A stretch of 64,000 bases of DNA from Palsa-147 sp963771905 (GCA_963771905.1 CAVYVI010000009.1:1-64000); one strand, 5' to 3'. Numbered from the stretch's first letter, positions 20,304 to 30,036 are shown. Notes: generated from the letters alone by a model not told the origin. Made by a program: numbers and translations.

Positions 20304-22013
20304 GTGACGCGGAAAGCGATTCGCACCCTGGGCCTGCTTATTCTGGCAAGTTGCGTGGTGCCCACGCTGGGTGCCGCTCCACGTCCGGGCCGCATCTCCG
20401 GCGTCGTGATCGATCCGCAGGGAACGCCGCAGATGGGCGCGAGCGTCCTCATCGTTTCCGAGCAGTCGGCCGACGCATCGCCCGTTGAACTCCTCACCAA
20501 CGATCGCGGGCTTTTCCTTACGGACGGAATGTCCTCCGGCTTCTATTCCATCCGCGCGACGCTTGCGGGTTTCCTTCCCACCGTCGAGCAGCACATCCAC
20601 GTCAGCGATCAGCACATCACGCAGCTTCAAATCGAGCTCGGCTCCGTTTTTGCCTCGATTGAAAAGTTCCGCCGGCCTTCCAATCAGCAATCGCCGCCGG
20701 ACGAATGGTCCTGGGTCCTTCGCACGTCCGCTTCGACTCGGCCGATCCTGCGCTGGGACGACCAGGAAGTGCTTCTACAGGGAGCATCAGGGGCCACGGA
20801 GGTTTCAAATCAGAAAATGGCGCGCAGCCTTCTCGAGTTGACCAGCGGAAGCATGCATCCCGGCTCGGTTTCCAATGCGGCCGAAGCGCCTTCGACCGCG
20901 TTTGCCTACGATGAATCAATCAGTGAAGGCGGCCATTTGGTCTTTGCCGGACAATTCGGATATGAGAGCGCAGCGGCGACCGGCGGATTCGTGACGCAGT
21001 GGCTGCCCAGCGGAAACCCACACACCGGCCCGGTTTCGACACTGGTTCTGCGGGAATCCGAGCTCGGTGACGGCCCGGAGTTCCGCGGGATGCGCCTGGG
21101 CCACGACAATCAACTCGATCTGGGCGACCGCATGCATTTCCGTTACGGCGCTGACTATTTGATGGCGAACTACGACGGCGGAACGACGTACAGTCTTCGT
21201 CCGCGCGCCGAGCTCGCGCTGCAGCTCTCTCCGGATTGGCTGATGAGTTTTGCCGTCGCAAGCCATCCCTGGCAGGACTCCGATTCTTCTTCCGGAGCAC
21301 TCGAAACGGCGCTCGACAATCTCGATTCGTTCCCGACGCTCTTGCTTCGCGGAGGCCAGCCGGTTCTCGCCGATGATCTCCACGAAGAAGTGGCTGTCGA
21401 GCACGCCTTGACCAAGAACTCGAGCCTCACGACTGCGCTATTTCATGATCGCTCGAAGGACACCGCCGTCTTCGGTCGCGGGCCTGCATCGAGCGCGGAT
21501 TTCCTTCAGGATTTCTATTCGAACGCCTTCGCATACGACGGCGGCGCGTCGAATTCGTGGGGCGCGCGTGTCGCCTACGAGCAGAAGATTTCGCAACTGC
21601 TGAATGCCGCTGTCGTCTATTCGTGGGCTGGCGCGCTCGCTCCCGATGCCGATAATCCGACCGAATCTCTTCGCGATTTATTGCAAACACGCCAGCGCAA
21701 CAGTCTTGCGGGACGCATGTGCGTCCACATTCCGCGCCTCGACACGCAACTCACAGCCGGCTACAAATGGGTCGATGGCAGCGCTGTTTCGCGCCAGGAC
21801 CCGTATGGCGAAGCCATGTACAATATCGATCCTTACCTGAGCTTGGTCATCCGCCAGCCGCTTCCCAAGTTCATCCCCGGCCACGCGGTGGTGATGGCAG
21901 ACTTCGGCAATCTCCTGGCACAGGGGTATGTGTCAATTCAAACCCAGGATGGCCGCGTTCTGCTCGTTCCCACCTATCGATCGTTTCGTGGTGGCCTGAG
22001 CTTCCAGTTTTAG
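20304..22013 (+). CDS. Exported carboxypeptidase-regulatory-like domain protein with predicted outer-membrane beta-barrel
   Basis: About 569 aa, GTG start with GGAGGTG upstream. A signal peptide (TLGLLILASCVVPTLGA) precedes a CarboxypepD_reg-like domain (GRISGVVIDPQGTPQMGASVLIV ... FLTDGMSSGFYSIRATLAGFLPTVEQHIHV). The rest alternates amphipathic strands ending in an aromatic-terminated strand (YRSFRGGLSFQF), as in outer-membrane proteins. No clear plug domain or TonB box is seen, so I do not call it a TonB-dependent receptor. It follows the GWxTD gene by 19 bp. Function unknown; a role with the GWxTD partner is likely from position. Confidence 0.7.
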   Translation: MTRKAIRTLGLLILASCVVPTLGAAPRPGRISGVVIDPQGTPQMGASVLIVSEQSADASPVELLTNDRGLFLTDGMSSGFYSIRATLAGFLPTVEQHIHVSDQHITQLQIELGSVFASIEKFRRPSNQQSPPDEWSWVLRTSASTRPILRWDDQEVLLQGASGATEVSNQKMARSLLELTSGSMHPGSVSNAAEAPSTAFAYDESISEGGHLVFAGQFGYESAAATGGFVTQWLPSGNPHTGPVSTLVLRESELGDGPEFRGMRLGHDNQLDLGDRMHFRYGADYLMANYDGGTTYSLRPRAELALQLSPDWLMSFAVASHPWQDSDSSSGALETALDNLDSFPTLLLRGGQPVLADDLHEEVAVEHALTKNSSLTTALFHDRSKDTAVFGRGPASSADFLQDFYSNAFAYDGGASNSWGARVAYEQKISQLLNAAVVYSWAGALAPDADNPTESLRDLLQTRQRNSLAGRMCVHIPRLDTQLTAGYKWVDGSAVSRQDPYGEAMYNIDPYLSLVIRQPLPKFIPGHAVVMADFGNLLAQGYVSIQTQDGRVLLVPTYRSFRGGLSFQF

Positions 22014-22179
22014 GCCTGTGAAGGTAACAGTACCGGAATTGGAAACGTGTCTCCCAAAAGTCATATCCTCGCAAGTTCCACAGAAAACTGGAGACGTATC
22101 TACCTGTATCGAATGAAGTTAGAACAACGAGGACGCTACTGTCTCTGGAATTTGACGTGCACGGCTCTTTCCTGGAGTT

Positions 22180-25017
22180 GTGCGTCTGAGTATTGCGATG
22201 AATGACGGCTTGCGAATGCGGGTAGGGGCGGTGGCGCTGGCGATTTTGACCGTCGCCGCTGTCGTTTTTGCTGCCCTCAATTTCAAGCAGCGGGAAGTCT
22301 TTCCCGCGCCCGATGATGGCGTCACCTGGCTCGATACACCGGCTGGAGTGCAGGCCTGGTACGTCTCCCCTGGTTCGCCGGCGGAAAAGAGCGGAATCCG
22401 CGCCGGCGATTACGTCGAATCCATCCGCGGCATTCACGTCCAGCGCGCCACGCAGGTCACCCAATTGCTCTTCCGCGCGGGTGAGTGGACCGAACTGACG
22501 TATCGCATGGAGCGCGGCAATTCCACGTTCGATACGAAGCTCATCACCGCGCGCGCCGAAAATCCGTCGTCGCTCGAAAATTATCTGCGCGTCACCGCGC
22601 TGTTCTACCTGTTCATCGGGCTATTCATTTTCGCGCGCCGCTGGAACGCGCCGCGCGCCATCCACTTCTATCTGTTCTGCCTCGTCTCGTTCATTTTCTA
22701 CAGCTTCCATTACAGCGGAAAACTGAACTCGTTTGACTGGACGATTTACTGGGGCAACGTCGTCGCGTGGCTCTTGCAGCCCGCGCTCCTGGTTCACTTT
22801 GCTCTCGTGTTTCCGGAGCGGCGCGGCCGTATTCTGCCGAAACTCCTCGCGGTCTACAGCGTGCCCGCCGTTCTGCTGTTCGTGCATGTGTCCGTGGCCG
22901 CCGGCCTCATCGACGCCTTCTCGCCGATCGGCTCGCGGATGGTTCTCGATCGCGTCGAGCTCGCTTACCTCGGCATCTACTTTTTGGCCGCGGCTCTTAT
23001 TTTTGCGCGGAGCTATCGCCGCGCCTCCACCGCGATTCTTCGCCAGCAGATGAAGTGGGTGACCGGCGGCACAATCGCCGGCATCCTGCCCTTCTTCCTG
23101 CTGTATATCACGCCCTACTTCTTCGGCGTGATTCCGCAGCCATGGATGAAGCTCTCGGTCTTCTCCCTGGCACTGATTCCGCTGTGTTTCGGCTACGCCA
23201 TCATTCGCTACCGGCTGATGGATGTGGACATCATTTTCAAGCGGGGTCTCGCGTACACGTTCGCCACCGCCGCCGTCGTCGCGATTTATTTCTCGGCCGT
23301 GGCTCTCATCGGCGAGTTCTTCCACACGGCCTGGACCACCGGCCCGGTCGGCGTGGTGATTGCCATCGTTATCGCTGCGTTTCTCTTCGAGCCGGTGCGC
23401 AATTGGGCGCAGGTGCGCCTCGATCGCTTCTTCTATCGCGACCGCCTCGATTACCGCCGGACGCTGATCGAATTTGGCGCCACGCTGACGAATGAAGTGC
23501 GCCTCGAGCCGCTCCTCGGCTCCGTTCTCGATCGCATCTCGCAAACGCTTCTTGTGGATCGTCTCGCCATCTTTCTCGAAGATCCGTCGGACGCGAGCCG
23601 CTTCGTGCTTTCCCGCTCGATGGGAATCAACCCCGACGGCGCGCTCGATCTGAGTTTCCTCAACGCGAGCCGACCGCAATTTCAGCAGGCCGGCTGCTTG
23701 TTCTTTGAATCCGCCCGCGCCGCCGTTGCTGAATCTGAATCCGTGCGGCGCACGCTCGACCAGCTCGATTTGAATTATTTCATCGCCTGCCGGTTTCACG
23801 ATCGAACGGCCGCGATCCTCGGCCTCGGCAAGACCGTCGACGGCGATTACCTCACCAGCGAGGATCTCGAGCTGCTCCTCACCATCGGGAATTATGTCGG
23901 CATCGCCGTTGAGAACGCGCGTCTCTATAACTCGCTCGAGCAAAAGGCCACGCAGATCGAGCGCCTCAAGGATTTCAGCGAGAACATCGTCGAATCCCTG
24001 AATATCGGCGTTCTGACCGTCGATCTCGAGGACCGCGTCGAATCGTGGAATCCGCAGCTTGTGCGTCTCCTCGACGTTCCGCGCAGCGAAGCGATCGCGC
24101 GGCGTCTGAGCGACGTCCTGCCCGCCGATTTGGTGGCGGAGCTCGTTTCCCGTGCCACCGAAGAACGCGTCAGCGGGATTTACAAGTTCCATCTTCGGAC
24201 GGCGGCGGGACGCCACGCGGTCATAAATGTGTCAGTGGCGCCGTTGGTAGGCAAGACGGGAGCGCGAATCGGACGTCTAATCCTGTTAGACGACATCACG
24301 CAGCGCGTGCGTCTCGAGGAACAGATGGTCCAGACGGAAAAATTGACTTCGCTCGGGCTTCTCGCGGCCGGCGTGGCTCACGAAGTGAATACGCCGCTGG
24401 CGGTGATTTCAAATTACATTCAAATGCTCGCGAAGCAAATGCCGACGGACGATCCGAAGCAGAAGACGATTGAAAAAATCGTCAAGCAAACTTTCCGCGC
24501 GAGTGAAATTGTCAACAATCTTCTGAATTTCTCGCGCACAGGCGCGGCGCAATTCGTCGAAGTCGACTTAAACTCGGTCCTGGACGAAACCCTCACTCTC
24601 GTCCATCACCCGTTCCGCACCGCTCAGGTGAATGTCGTGCGCGCGTTCCAAAATTCGCTTCCCCCGGTTCTCGGGTCGACCACGCGGCTTCAACAGGTGT
24701 TTCTGAATCTCTTCATGAATGCCCGCGACGCTATGCCCGCCGGCGGAATGCTTGAAGTTCGCACCGTGGCCAATAACGGCTCGGTTGAAGTCGAAGTCAC
24801 GGACACCGGCGGCGGCATTCCCCTCGAAAATCTGAATCGCATCTTCGATCCGTTCTTTACCACCAAGTCGTCCGGCCGCGGAACGGGGCTGGGCCTCTCC
24901 GTGAGCTACGGCATCATCAAAGAACATGCGGGCAAGATCGACGTCCGCTCGACGCCAGGAAAAGGCACATCGTTCAAGTTGGAATTTCCCGCGGCGCGGA
25001 AGGCGGTTCATGCCTAA
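22180..25017 (+). CDS. Membrane sensor histidine kinase with extracytoplasmic PDZ domain, GAF and PAS domains
   Basis: About 945 aa. Order: one N-terminal helix (residues 15-33), a PDZ-like domain (GVQAWYVSPGSPAEKSGIRAGDYVESI, about 45-110), a block of seven or eight membrane helices (about 130-400), a GAF domain (about 420-580, LEPLLGSVLDRISQTLL), a PAS segment (about 590-710), HisKA with H734 in AGVAHEVNTPL, and HATPase_c (VTDTGGGIP, GRGTGLGLSVSYGI). The start may be GTG at 22180 or ATG at 22198. It overlaps the response regulator by 8 nt. The PDZ domain suggests sensing of misfolded or cleaved envelope proteins; that is inference. Confidence 0.9.
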   Translation: MRLSIAMNDGLRMRVGAVALAILTVAAVVFAALNFKQREVFPAPDDGVTWLDTPAGVQAWYVSPGSPAEKSGIRAGDYVESIRGIHVQRATQVTQLLFRAGEWTELTYRMERGNSTFDTKLITARAENPSSLENYLRVTALFYLFIGLFIFARRWNAPRAIHFYLFCLVSFIFYSFHYSGKLNSFDWTIYWGNVVAWLLQPALLVHFALVFPERRGRILPKLLAVYSVPAVLLFVHVSVAAGLIDAFSPIGSRMVLDRVELAYLGIYFLAAALIFARSYRRASTAILRQQMKWVTGGTIAGILPFFLLYITPYFFGVIPQPWMKLSVFSLALIPLCFGYAIIRYRLMDVDIIFKRGLAYTFATAAVVAIYFSAVALIGEFFHTAWTTGPVGVVIAIVIAAFLFEPVRNWAQVRLDRFFYRDRLDYRRTLIEFGATLTNEVRLEPLLGSVLDRISQTLLVDRLAIFLEDPSDASRFVLSRSMGINPDGALDLSFLNASRPQFQQAGCLFFESARAAVAESESVRRTLDQLDLNYFIACRFHDRTAAILGLGKTVDGDYLTSEDLELLLTIGNYVGIAVENARLYNSLEQKATQIERLKDFSENIVESLNIGVLTVDLEDRVESWNPQLVRLLDVPRSEAIARRLSDVLPADLVAELVSRATEERVSGIYKFHLRTAAGRHAVINVSVAPLVGKTGARIGRLILLDDITQRVRLEEQMVQTEKLTSLGLLAAGVAHEVNTPLAVISNYIQMLAKQMPTDDPKQKTIEKIVKQTFRASEIVNNLLNFSRTGAAQFVEVDLNSVLDETLTLVHHPFRTAQVNVVRAFQNSLPPVLGSTTRLQQVFLNLFMNARDAMPAGGMLEVRTVANNGSVEVEVTDTGGGIPLENLNRIFDPFFTTKSSGRGTGLGLSVSYGIIKEHAGKIDVRSTPGKGTSFKLEFPAARKAVHA

Positions 25018-26506
25018 AGGTTCAATTCTTGTCGTAGATGATGAAGCGGAGATTCGAGAAGGCCTCGAAGCTCTGCTCTCCTCCGAAGGCTTTCAGGTTA
25101 CGCCCGCCGAAAGCGGCGCGGCAGGCCTCGCGCGACTTGAAGATCAGCCGTTCGATTTGCTTTTGCTCGACGTCAGCCTGCCCGACCGCAATGGCCTGGA
25201 ATTGCTGCGCGAAATTCGCCGCCGCGATCCCTATCTTTCCATCATTTTGATCACAGCTTTCGGCTCGATCGATATGGCGCGTGCCGCGTTCAAGGGCGGC
25301 GCGCAAGATTACATCACCAAGCCGTGGTCGAACGACGAGCTCATCGCGCAAGTTTCGCTGGCCATCGAAGGCCGGCGCCTGCGCGAGGAAAACGTTCAGC
25401 TCAAGCGCGCCCTGAAGCAGCGCTACAACTTCCCAAGCATCATTGGCAAGAGCGAGAAAATGCTCGCGCTGCTCGACTTGGTGACGCAGGTGGCGCCGTC
25501 GCGCTCGACGGTGCTCATCAATGGCGAGAGCGGGACGGGCAAGGAATTAATTGCGAAGGCGATTCATTCCGCCTCCACGCGCGCCGACAAACCGTTCATC
25601 CCCGTCAATACCGGCTCGATTCCCGTCGACCTTCTCGAATCGCAGCTCTTCGGCCACGTGAAAGGCGCGTTTACCAGCGCGGTCGCTTCCAAAAAAGGAC
25701 TTTTCGAAGTCGCCGATCAAGGCACGATTTTCTTCGACGAAATCAGCACCATCAGCCCGGAAACTCAGGCGAAGCTTTTGCGCGTCATTCAGGAGCGCGA
25801 ATTCATGCGCCTGGGCGGCACGGATACGGTCAAAGTCGACGTCCGCATTCTCGCCGCGTCGAACGAAGACTTGATGAGTCTTGTCCGCGAAGGCCGCTTC
25901 CGCGAAGACTTGTTCCATCGCCTCAACGTCATTTCGCTGCATCTCCCGCCGCTCCGCGATCGCAAGGAAGACATCCCGCTGCTCGTCGAGCGTTTCCTCG
26001 AGCGCTACTGCCAGGAAAATGGCAAGCCGCCGCGCACGTTCACGCATGGCGCGATGAAACTTTTGATGGATTACGATTGGCCGGGCAACGTGCGCGAGCT
26101 CGAGAACGTGGTCGAGCGCGGCATCGTCCTTTCCACGCAGGAATCGATGGATGTCGATCTGCTTCCCGACAGCGTTCGTACCCGCGAAATCGTGAAGGGC
26201 GTTCGTCTCCAGCTCGCCGAATTTCTTCCGCCCATGCCGGGCGAGTCTGTGCTGCGCGGCAATTCGCCATCGCATTCCCTGTTCGAAATCATGGAAGAGG
26301 TCGAGCGGCGGATTATCGTGGACATGCTCGAGCGGACCAACTGGAATCAGACGGAAGCCGCCGAGCGCTTCCAGATTCCGCTCTCGACGCTCAACCAGAA
26401 GATCAAGCGGCTCGGCATTGAGACCCGCCGTCGCAGCGCCGCGGTCGGGCGCGGTGGCTACGGCGCCGAAACCGACCATCCCGCGGAGCGCTACCCCGCG
26501 CGTTAG
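25010..26506 (+). CDS. NtrC-type sigma54-dependent response regulator (GAFTSA variant)
   Basis: About 498 aa. Receiver domain with phosphoacceptor D54 (LLLLDVSLPD) and the conserved Lys in ITKPWS; AAA+ domain with Walker A GESGTGKE and Walker B GTIFFDEIS; Fis-type helix-turn-helix at the C-terminus (RTNWNQTEAAERFQIPLSTLNQKIKR). The sigma54-contacting loop reads GAFTSA (about residues 219-224) instead of the usual GAFTGA. The ATG at 25010 overlaps the kinase stop, so the pair is surely co-expressed. Its targets may include the upstream envelope genes, but I found no clear -24/-12 promoter in front of them. Confidence 0.93.
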   Translation: MPKGSILVVDDEAEIREGLEALLSSEGFQVTPAESGAAGLARLEDQPFDLLLLDVSLPDRNGLELLREIRRRDPYLSIILITAFGSIDMARAAFKGGAQDYITKPWSNDELIAQVSLAIEGRRLREENVQLKRALKQRYNFPSIIGKSEKMLALLDLVTQVAPSRSTVLINGESGTGKELIAKAIHSASTRADKPFIPVNTGSIPVDLLESQLFGHVKGAFTSAVASKKGLFEVADQGTIFFDEISTISPETQAKLLRVIQEREFMRLGGTDTVKVDVRILAASNEDLMSLVREGRFREDLFHRLNVISLHLPPLRDRKEDIPLLVERFLERYCQENGKPPRTFTHGAMKLLMDYDWPGNVRELENVVERGIVLSTQESMDVDLLPDSVRTREIVKGVRLQLAEFLPPMPGESVLRGNSPSHSLFEIMEEVERRIIVDMLERTNWNQTEAAERFQIPLSTLNQKIKRLGIETRRRSAAVGRGGYGAETDHPAERYPAR

Positions 26507-26564
26507 CGCGCGCCGCCGCACGTTACAAGTATGAAGAAGGAAGCGCCTACGACTGCCCCATTGG

Positions 26565-27143
26565 CTAAGTCGTTGGCTTGGCTGTCTGCTTGAAGTTCTT
26601 GGGCATCAGCGTCGTGCTCAAATCGAGACCCGAAAGATCCACGCCTTCGAGATCCGTCTCCCGCAGAACCGTGGTGGTCATGATGGCGCCGCGAAAATCC
26701 GCGCCGTGCACGTTGGCCAGGCGGAAGTTTGCGGCGGTGAAGTTCGCGCCACGCAGAATCGCGCCGCTCAGGTCCGCGCGGAAAAGCTCGACGCCGTTCA
26801 CTTGCGCCCCGCTCAAATCGGCGCCGCTCAGGTTCGTTTCCGTCAGGTCGGTGCGGCGAAGATCGGCGCCTCGCAGATTCGCCTTGCTCATGTCCGCGAA
26901 CGTCAGCTTCGCTTCCTTCAGGTTCGCGCCTTCGAGGTTGGCTCCCTGAAAATTCGCGTAACTCAGATTCGCCCCTCTCAAATCCACGCGGGATAAATCG
27001 GCGCCAGCCAGCTCGGCGCGCGCGCCGCCTTCTTTCCCGTAGGTAAAGCGATCGTGCGCCGCAATAATCTCCGAAACGCGCTTTTTATTGTGTCGAATGC
27101 TTCGCGGTGATCTCAATGCCTCTCCCTCTAGAATCCACTCCAT
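26565..27143 (-). CDS. Pentapeptide repeat protein
   Basis: About 192 aa. From about residue 44 the chain is a run of some 25 A(D/N)LxX pentapeptides (ADLSRVDLRGANLSYANFQG and onward), which fold as a right-handed quadrilateral beta-helix. The N-terminal 35 residues are charged and not repetitive. No signal peptide or membrane helix. Some members mimic DNA and protect gyrase (Qnr/MfpA); most have unknown roles, and nothing here points to one. It is convergent with the NtrC-type regulator and divergent from pta. Confidence 0.9.
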   Translation of the reverse strand: MEWILEGEALRSPRSIRHNKKRVSEIIAAHDRFTYGKEGGARAELAGADLSRVDLRGANLSYANFQGANLEGANLKEAKLTFADMSKANLRGADLRRTDLTETNLSGADLSGAQVNGVELFRADLSGAILRGANFTAANFRLANVHGADFRGAIMTTTVLRETDLEGVDLSGLDLSTTLMPKNFKQTAKPTT

Positions 27144-27271
27144 CCCCGACGCGCAGTTCCGGGGGCAGCATCATCCATTGGAGCCAGTTGAATTTTACAG
27201 GATTGCCGCCGCGCACGCGAGTCGCGAGCGGGAATCGCCGCGCCGATGAATTGTGGTAACTTGGACTGTCC

Positions 27272-28306
27272 ATGGAAGCCCTCAAAAAATTCAACGCGCG
27301 AGCACGGACCGTTCCGCAGCGCATCGTCCTTGCCGAAGGCGAGGATCCCCGGGCGATCGCCGCTGCGGCGAAAATTGCCACCGATGGTCTGGCGCGTATT
27401 ACGCTTCTTGGGCGAAACGCGGTGATCGAATCGCACGCGAGGGAGAAGAAGCTTTCTCTTCCCGGCGTGACCGTTCTTGATCCAAATAGCAGCCCCAAGC
27501 TCGACGCCTACGCCCAAATCTATCTCGAGCGCCGGCGGGCACGCGGCCTTCGCCTCGAAGAGGCGCAAATCGTCGCGCGCACGCCGCTTTATTTCGCGGA
27601 CCTAATGGTCGCCGCGGGTGATGCCGATGGTTCTGTTGGCGGCGCGGCGAATTCCTCGGCCGACACCGTGCGCGCGGCGCTGCACGCGATCGGATTGGCG
27701 GCGGACTCGCGGCTGGTTTCGAGCTTCTTTCTGATGCTGATCCCGCCGCGAGCGGGAACCGCGTTTGACGACGCCGGGGGAATGCTCTTCGCCGATTGTG
27801 GCGTCAATCCCGATCCGACGGCCGCGGAGCTCGCCGAGATCGCTATCGCCACGGCCGAGAACGCTCGCGTGCTTCTGGAGCAGGAACCCCGCGTTGCGCT
27901 ACTCTCGTTTTCGACGAAAGGTTCGGCGGAACATCCGCGTGTCGACAAAATTCGCGAGGCCTTGCGAATCGCGAAAGCGCGTCAGCCGGATCTCGTCATC
28001 GACGGCGAGCTGCAAGTCGATGCCGCCGTAGTTCCGTCGGTCGGAAAATCGAAGGCGCCGGGCTCGCCGGTGGCGGGCCGCGCCAACGTTCTGATCTTTC
28101 CCGACCTAGACTCGGGAAACATCGCGTACAAGCTCGTCGAGCGCGCCGCCGGTGCGGTCGCTCTTGGGCCAATTCTTCAGGGCCTCGCGCGCCCCGCAAA
28201 CGATCTCTCGCGCGGCTGCACGGCCCAGGATATCGTCAACGTCGTCGCCATCACGGCGATTCAGGCCATCGAAGCCAGGCAAGCCGCGTCACGTTCGCAC
28301 GCCTGA
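27272..28306 (+). CDS. pta: Phosphate acetyltransferase
   Basis: About 344 aa, the size of short class I Pta. It interconverts acetyl-CoA and acetyl phosphate. Family blocks: RIVLAEGEDPRAIAAA near the N-terminus, VGGAANSSADTVRAALHAIGL, MLFADCGVNPDPTAAELAEIA, LSFSTKGSAEHPRVDKIREAL, DGELQVDAAVVPSV, SPVAGRANVLIFPDLDSGNIAYKLVER. All core regions are present. No acetate kinase gene is adjacent, so the pathway partner is elsewhere. The ATG at 27272 gives full homology at the N-terminus, though no strong ribosome-binding site precedes it. Confidence 0.93.
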   Translation: MEALKKFNARARTVPQRIVLAEGEDPRAIAAAAKIATDGLARITLLGRNAVIESHAREKKLSLPGVTVLDPNSSPKLDAYAQIYLERRRARGLRLEEAQIVARTPLYFADLMVAAGDADGSVGGAANSSADTVRAALHAIGLAADSRLVSSFFLMLIPPRAGTAFDDAGGMLFADCGVNPDPTAAELAEIAIATAENARVLLEQEPRVALLSFSTKGSAEHPRVDKIREALRIAKARQPDLVIDGELQVDAAVVPSVGKSKAPGSPVAGRANVLIFPDLDSGNIAYKLVERAAGAVALGPILQGLARPANDLSRGCTAQDIVNVVAITAIQAIEARQAASRSHA

Positions 28307-28340
28307 GCGCCAGGCCCTTGACGTCGCATCGAGTTTTGCC

Positions 28341-29441
28341 ATGCCGGAGCGTCGCGCAATTCGGACTCGTCCCTCGCGTTTCACGCGCAGCTTTGCCGTA
28401 GCTGGTCTTTTCGCCGTCGCCTTCTGCGCTGGCGTTCCGGCCGTTATTCCGGGCGCCGCCCCAAATGGCGCTGCCCGCTCCCTTCGGCCTCAAAATACCG
28501 ATACACCCGTCGAGGAAATCGTCGCCAATCTCGCCGCCGGCCGCGTCCTGATTGCTGTTTTCAAGGACGCCATCGTCATCGGGAGCGTCGAAAATCGTGT
28601 CGAAGCCTCCACCTTGACGCCGCCGATCGTCCCCATGTCGTCCCGCCGCGTGGGAATTCTCCTCGGGGCCGTCGATTGGTTTTCACCATCCGCGCGTCAA
28701 GTCCTGGCCCGCCTCGGACGCGAGCTGCCTCACATCCGCGGCCGCGCTGCAGGCTTCGTTCAGGCGCCCCATCTCACGGAAGTCCCGGGAACGGCGACCG
28801 CCGCCGACATCCAGCAAATTGGCGATGGTTTTTACAATCGTTTGGATGAAATTACGGAACAGCTCCACGGTCACGTCAATCTCACGCCCGAGGAGCCACT
28901 GACCGAAGTTGTCCTCGCCGACTATCTCGAAACCTATGGCCCCGAAGTCTGGCTGATGTCCTACGAGATTCAGCAGGAACCCGAGCGTGGCGACTTCTGG
29001 CAGACGCGTCTGAGGCGTCCGCGTTACACGCAATTCTGGCCGCCGGAGAAATCGGAGCCGCGCACATTGGTCGAATTCGATTATCCCAGCGACGACAAAA
29101 CCCTCACAATTCGCGACATGCTTCTGGCCCACGACCCGCGCCTCGAAAGGATTCGTGATTCGTCACAAGAAATGGGAAGCGTCGCCGGCTCCATCGTGCA
29201 CGGCGAGATCAACAAGCAAACCTCCGACATTGGAATTCCCTTCATGCGCGCCGCACTGGACGCGATTGCCGCCGGCAATCGGGAACAACTCGCGGTCATT
29301 CACCCGGAGACAGGTTTTCAGTGGATTTTGGCTCCGCCGCCGGAGCCGAAGATGCCTGGAGAAAAGGAAGAAAAAACCGAAGCCGCTCCGTCACTCGAGC
29401 GTCCCGCAGGCGCGCCCACGCTTCAGAAGCCACCGCTGTAA
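28341..29441 (+). CDS. Exported protein of unknown function
   Basis: About 366 aa. A signal peptide is visible at residues 11-32 (RSFAVAGLFAVAFCAGVPAVIPG). The mature protein is soluble with a Pro/Glu-rich C-terminal tail (APPPEPKMPGEKEEKTEAAP). I recognise no domain; segments such as GRVLIAVFKDAIVIGSVENRVE and RRVGILLGAVDWFSPSARQVLARLG look like a compact alpha/beta unit. It starts 34 bp after pta on the same strand and may be co-transcribed, but no functional link is evident. Confidence 0.65.
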   Translation: MPERRAIRTRPSRFTRSFAVAGLFAVAFCAGVPAVIPGAAPNGAARSLRPQNTDTPVEEIVANLAAGRVLIAVFKDAIVIGSVENRVEASTLTPPIVPMSSRRVGILLGAVDWFSPSARQVLARLGRELPHIRGRAAGFVQAPHLTEVPGTATAADIQQIGDGFYNRLDEITEQLHGHVNLTPEEPLTEVVLADYLETYGPEVWLMSYEIQQEPERGDFWQTRLRRPRYTQFWPPEKSEPRTLVEFDYPSDDKTLTIRDMLLAHDPRLERIRDSSQEMGSVAGSIVHGEINKQTSDIGIPFMRAALDAIAAGNREQLAVIHPETGFQWILAPPPEPKMPGEKEEKTEAAPSLERPAGAPTLQKPPL

Positions 29442-29483
29442 GCCGTTACCGACTGGGATTGACCGAGCGAAATCTGCGAACGA

Positions 29484-30017
29484 TCAGCGATTGTTTTCGG
29501 AAAGCTGTCGCTGCAGCCGCGCATTCTTCTCGGCCACTGATTTCACCAACTCTTCCTTGTGGGCGACCAACTTCTTCGCCATGGCTGGATCCGACAGCGC
29601 CAGAATTTGCGCCGCGAGAATTGCGGCGTTAACCGCTCCGCCCTTGTCGATGGCCATCGTCGCCACCGGAATTCCACCCGGCATCTGAACGATTGCCAGC
29701 AACGAATCCATTCCGTTCAGCTGCGTCGACGCGATCGGCACGCCGATAACCGGCAACGTCGTCAGGGACGCAACCACGCCGGCGAGATGCGCCGCGCCTC
29801 CCGCACCCACGATAATGCTCTTCAATCCGCGCCCGATTGCCGTCGTCGCGTATTCATGCGTGCGCGCCGGAGAACGATGCGCGGAGATCACTTCCATTTC
29901 GTGCGCGATTCCGAATTTATCGAGAGTTTTCGCGGCTTCACTCATCACCGGCAAATCTGTATCCGATCCCATGATGATTCCAACGACCGGAAGTTCCTTT
30001 TTCTCGCTGGCTGGCAA
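29484..30017 (-). CDS. purE: N5-carboxyaminoimidazole ribonucleotide mutase (PurE, class I)
   Basis: About 177 aa. PurE converts N5-CAIR to CAIR in purine synthesis. Signatures: VVGIIMGSDTDLPVMSEAAKTLDKFGI, EVISAHRSPARTHEYA, IIVGAGGAAHLAGVVASLT, VIGVPI, GMDSLLAIVQMPGGIPVATMAI. I favour the TTG start at 30017, with GAGAGG at good spacing; another TTG at 30062 would give an Arg-rich N-terminus overlapping purD. purD lies immediately upstream on the same strand, so the two form an operon. A purK is not in the window. Confidence 0.93.
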   Translation of the reverse strand: MPASEKKELPVVGIIMGSDTDLPVMSEAAKTLDKFGIAHEMEVISAHRSPARTHEYATTAIGRGLKSIIVGAGGAAHLAGVVASLTTLPVIGVPIASTQLNGMDSLLAIVQMPGGIPVATMAIDKGGAVNAAILAAQILALSDPAMAKKLVAHKEELVKSVAEKNARLQRQLSENNR

Positions 30018-30036
30018 GACTTTCCTCTCTTTCGTG

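Noticed and set aside
20304..22013. Calling the beta-barrel protein a TonB-dependent receptor
   Set aside because: No plug domain or TonB box is visible and it is shorter than typical receptors.
22621..24216. Very long open frame on the minus strand opposite the sensor kinase gene (about 530 codons)
   Set aside because: It is rich in Arg, Glu and His with no domain, and mirrors GC-rich third positions of the kinase gene. The kinase has full domain support.
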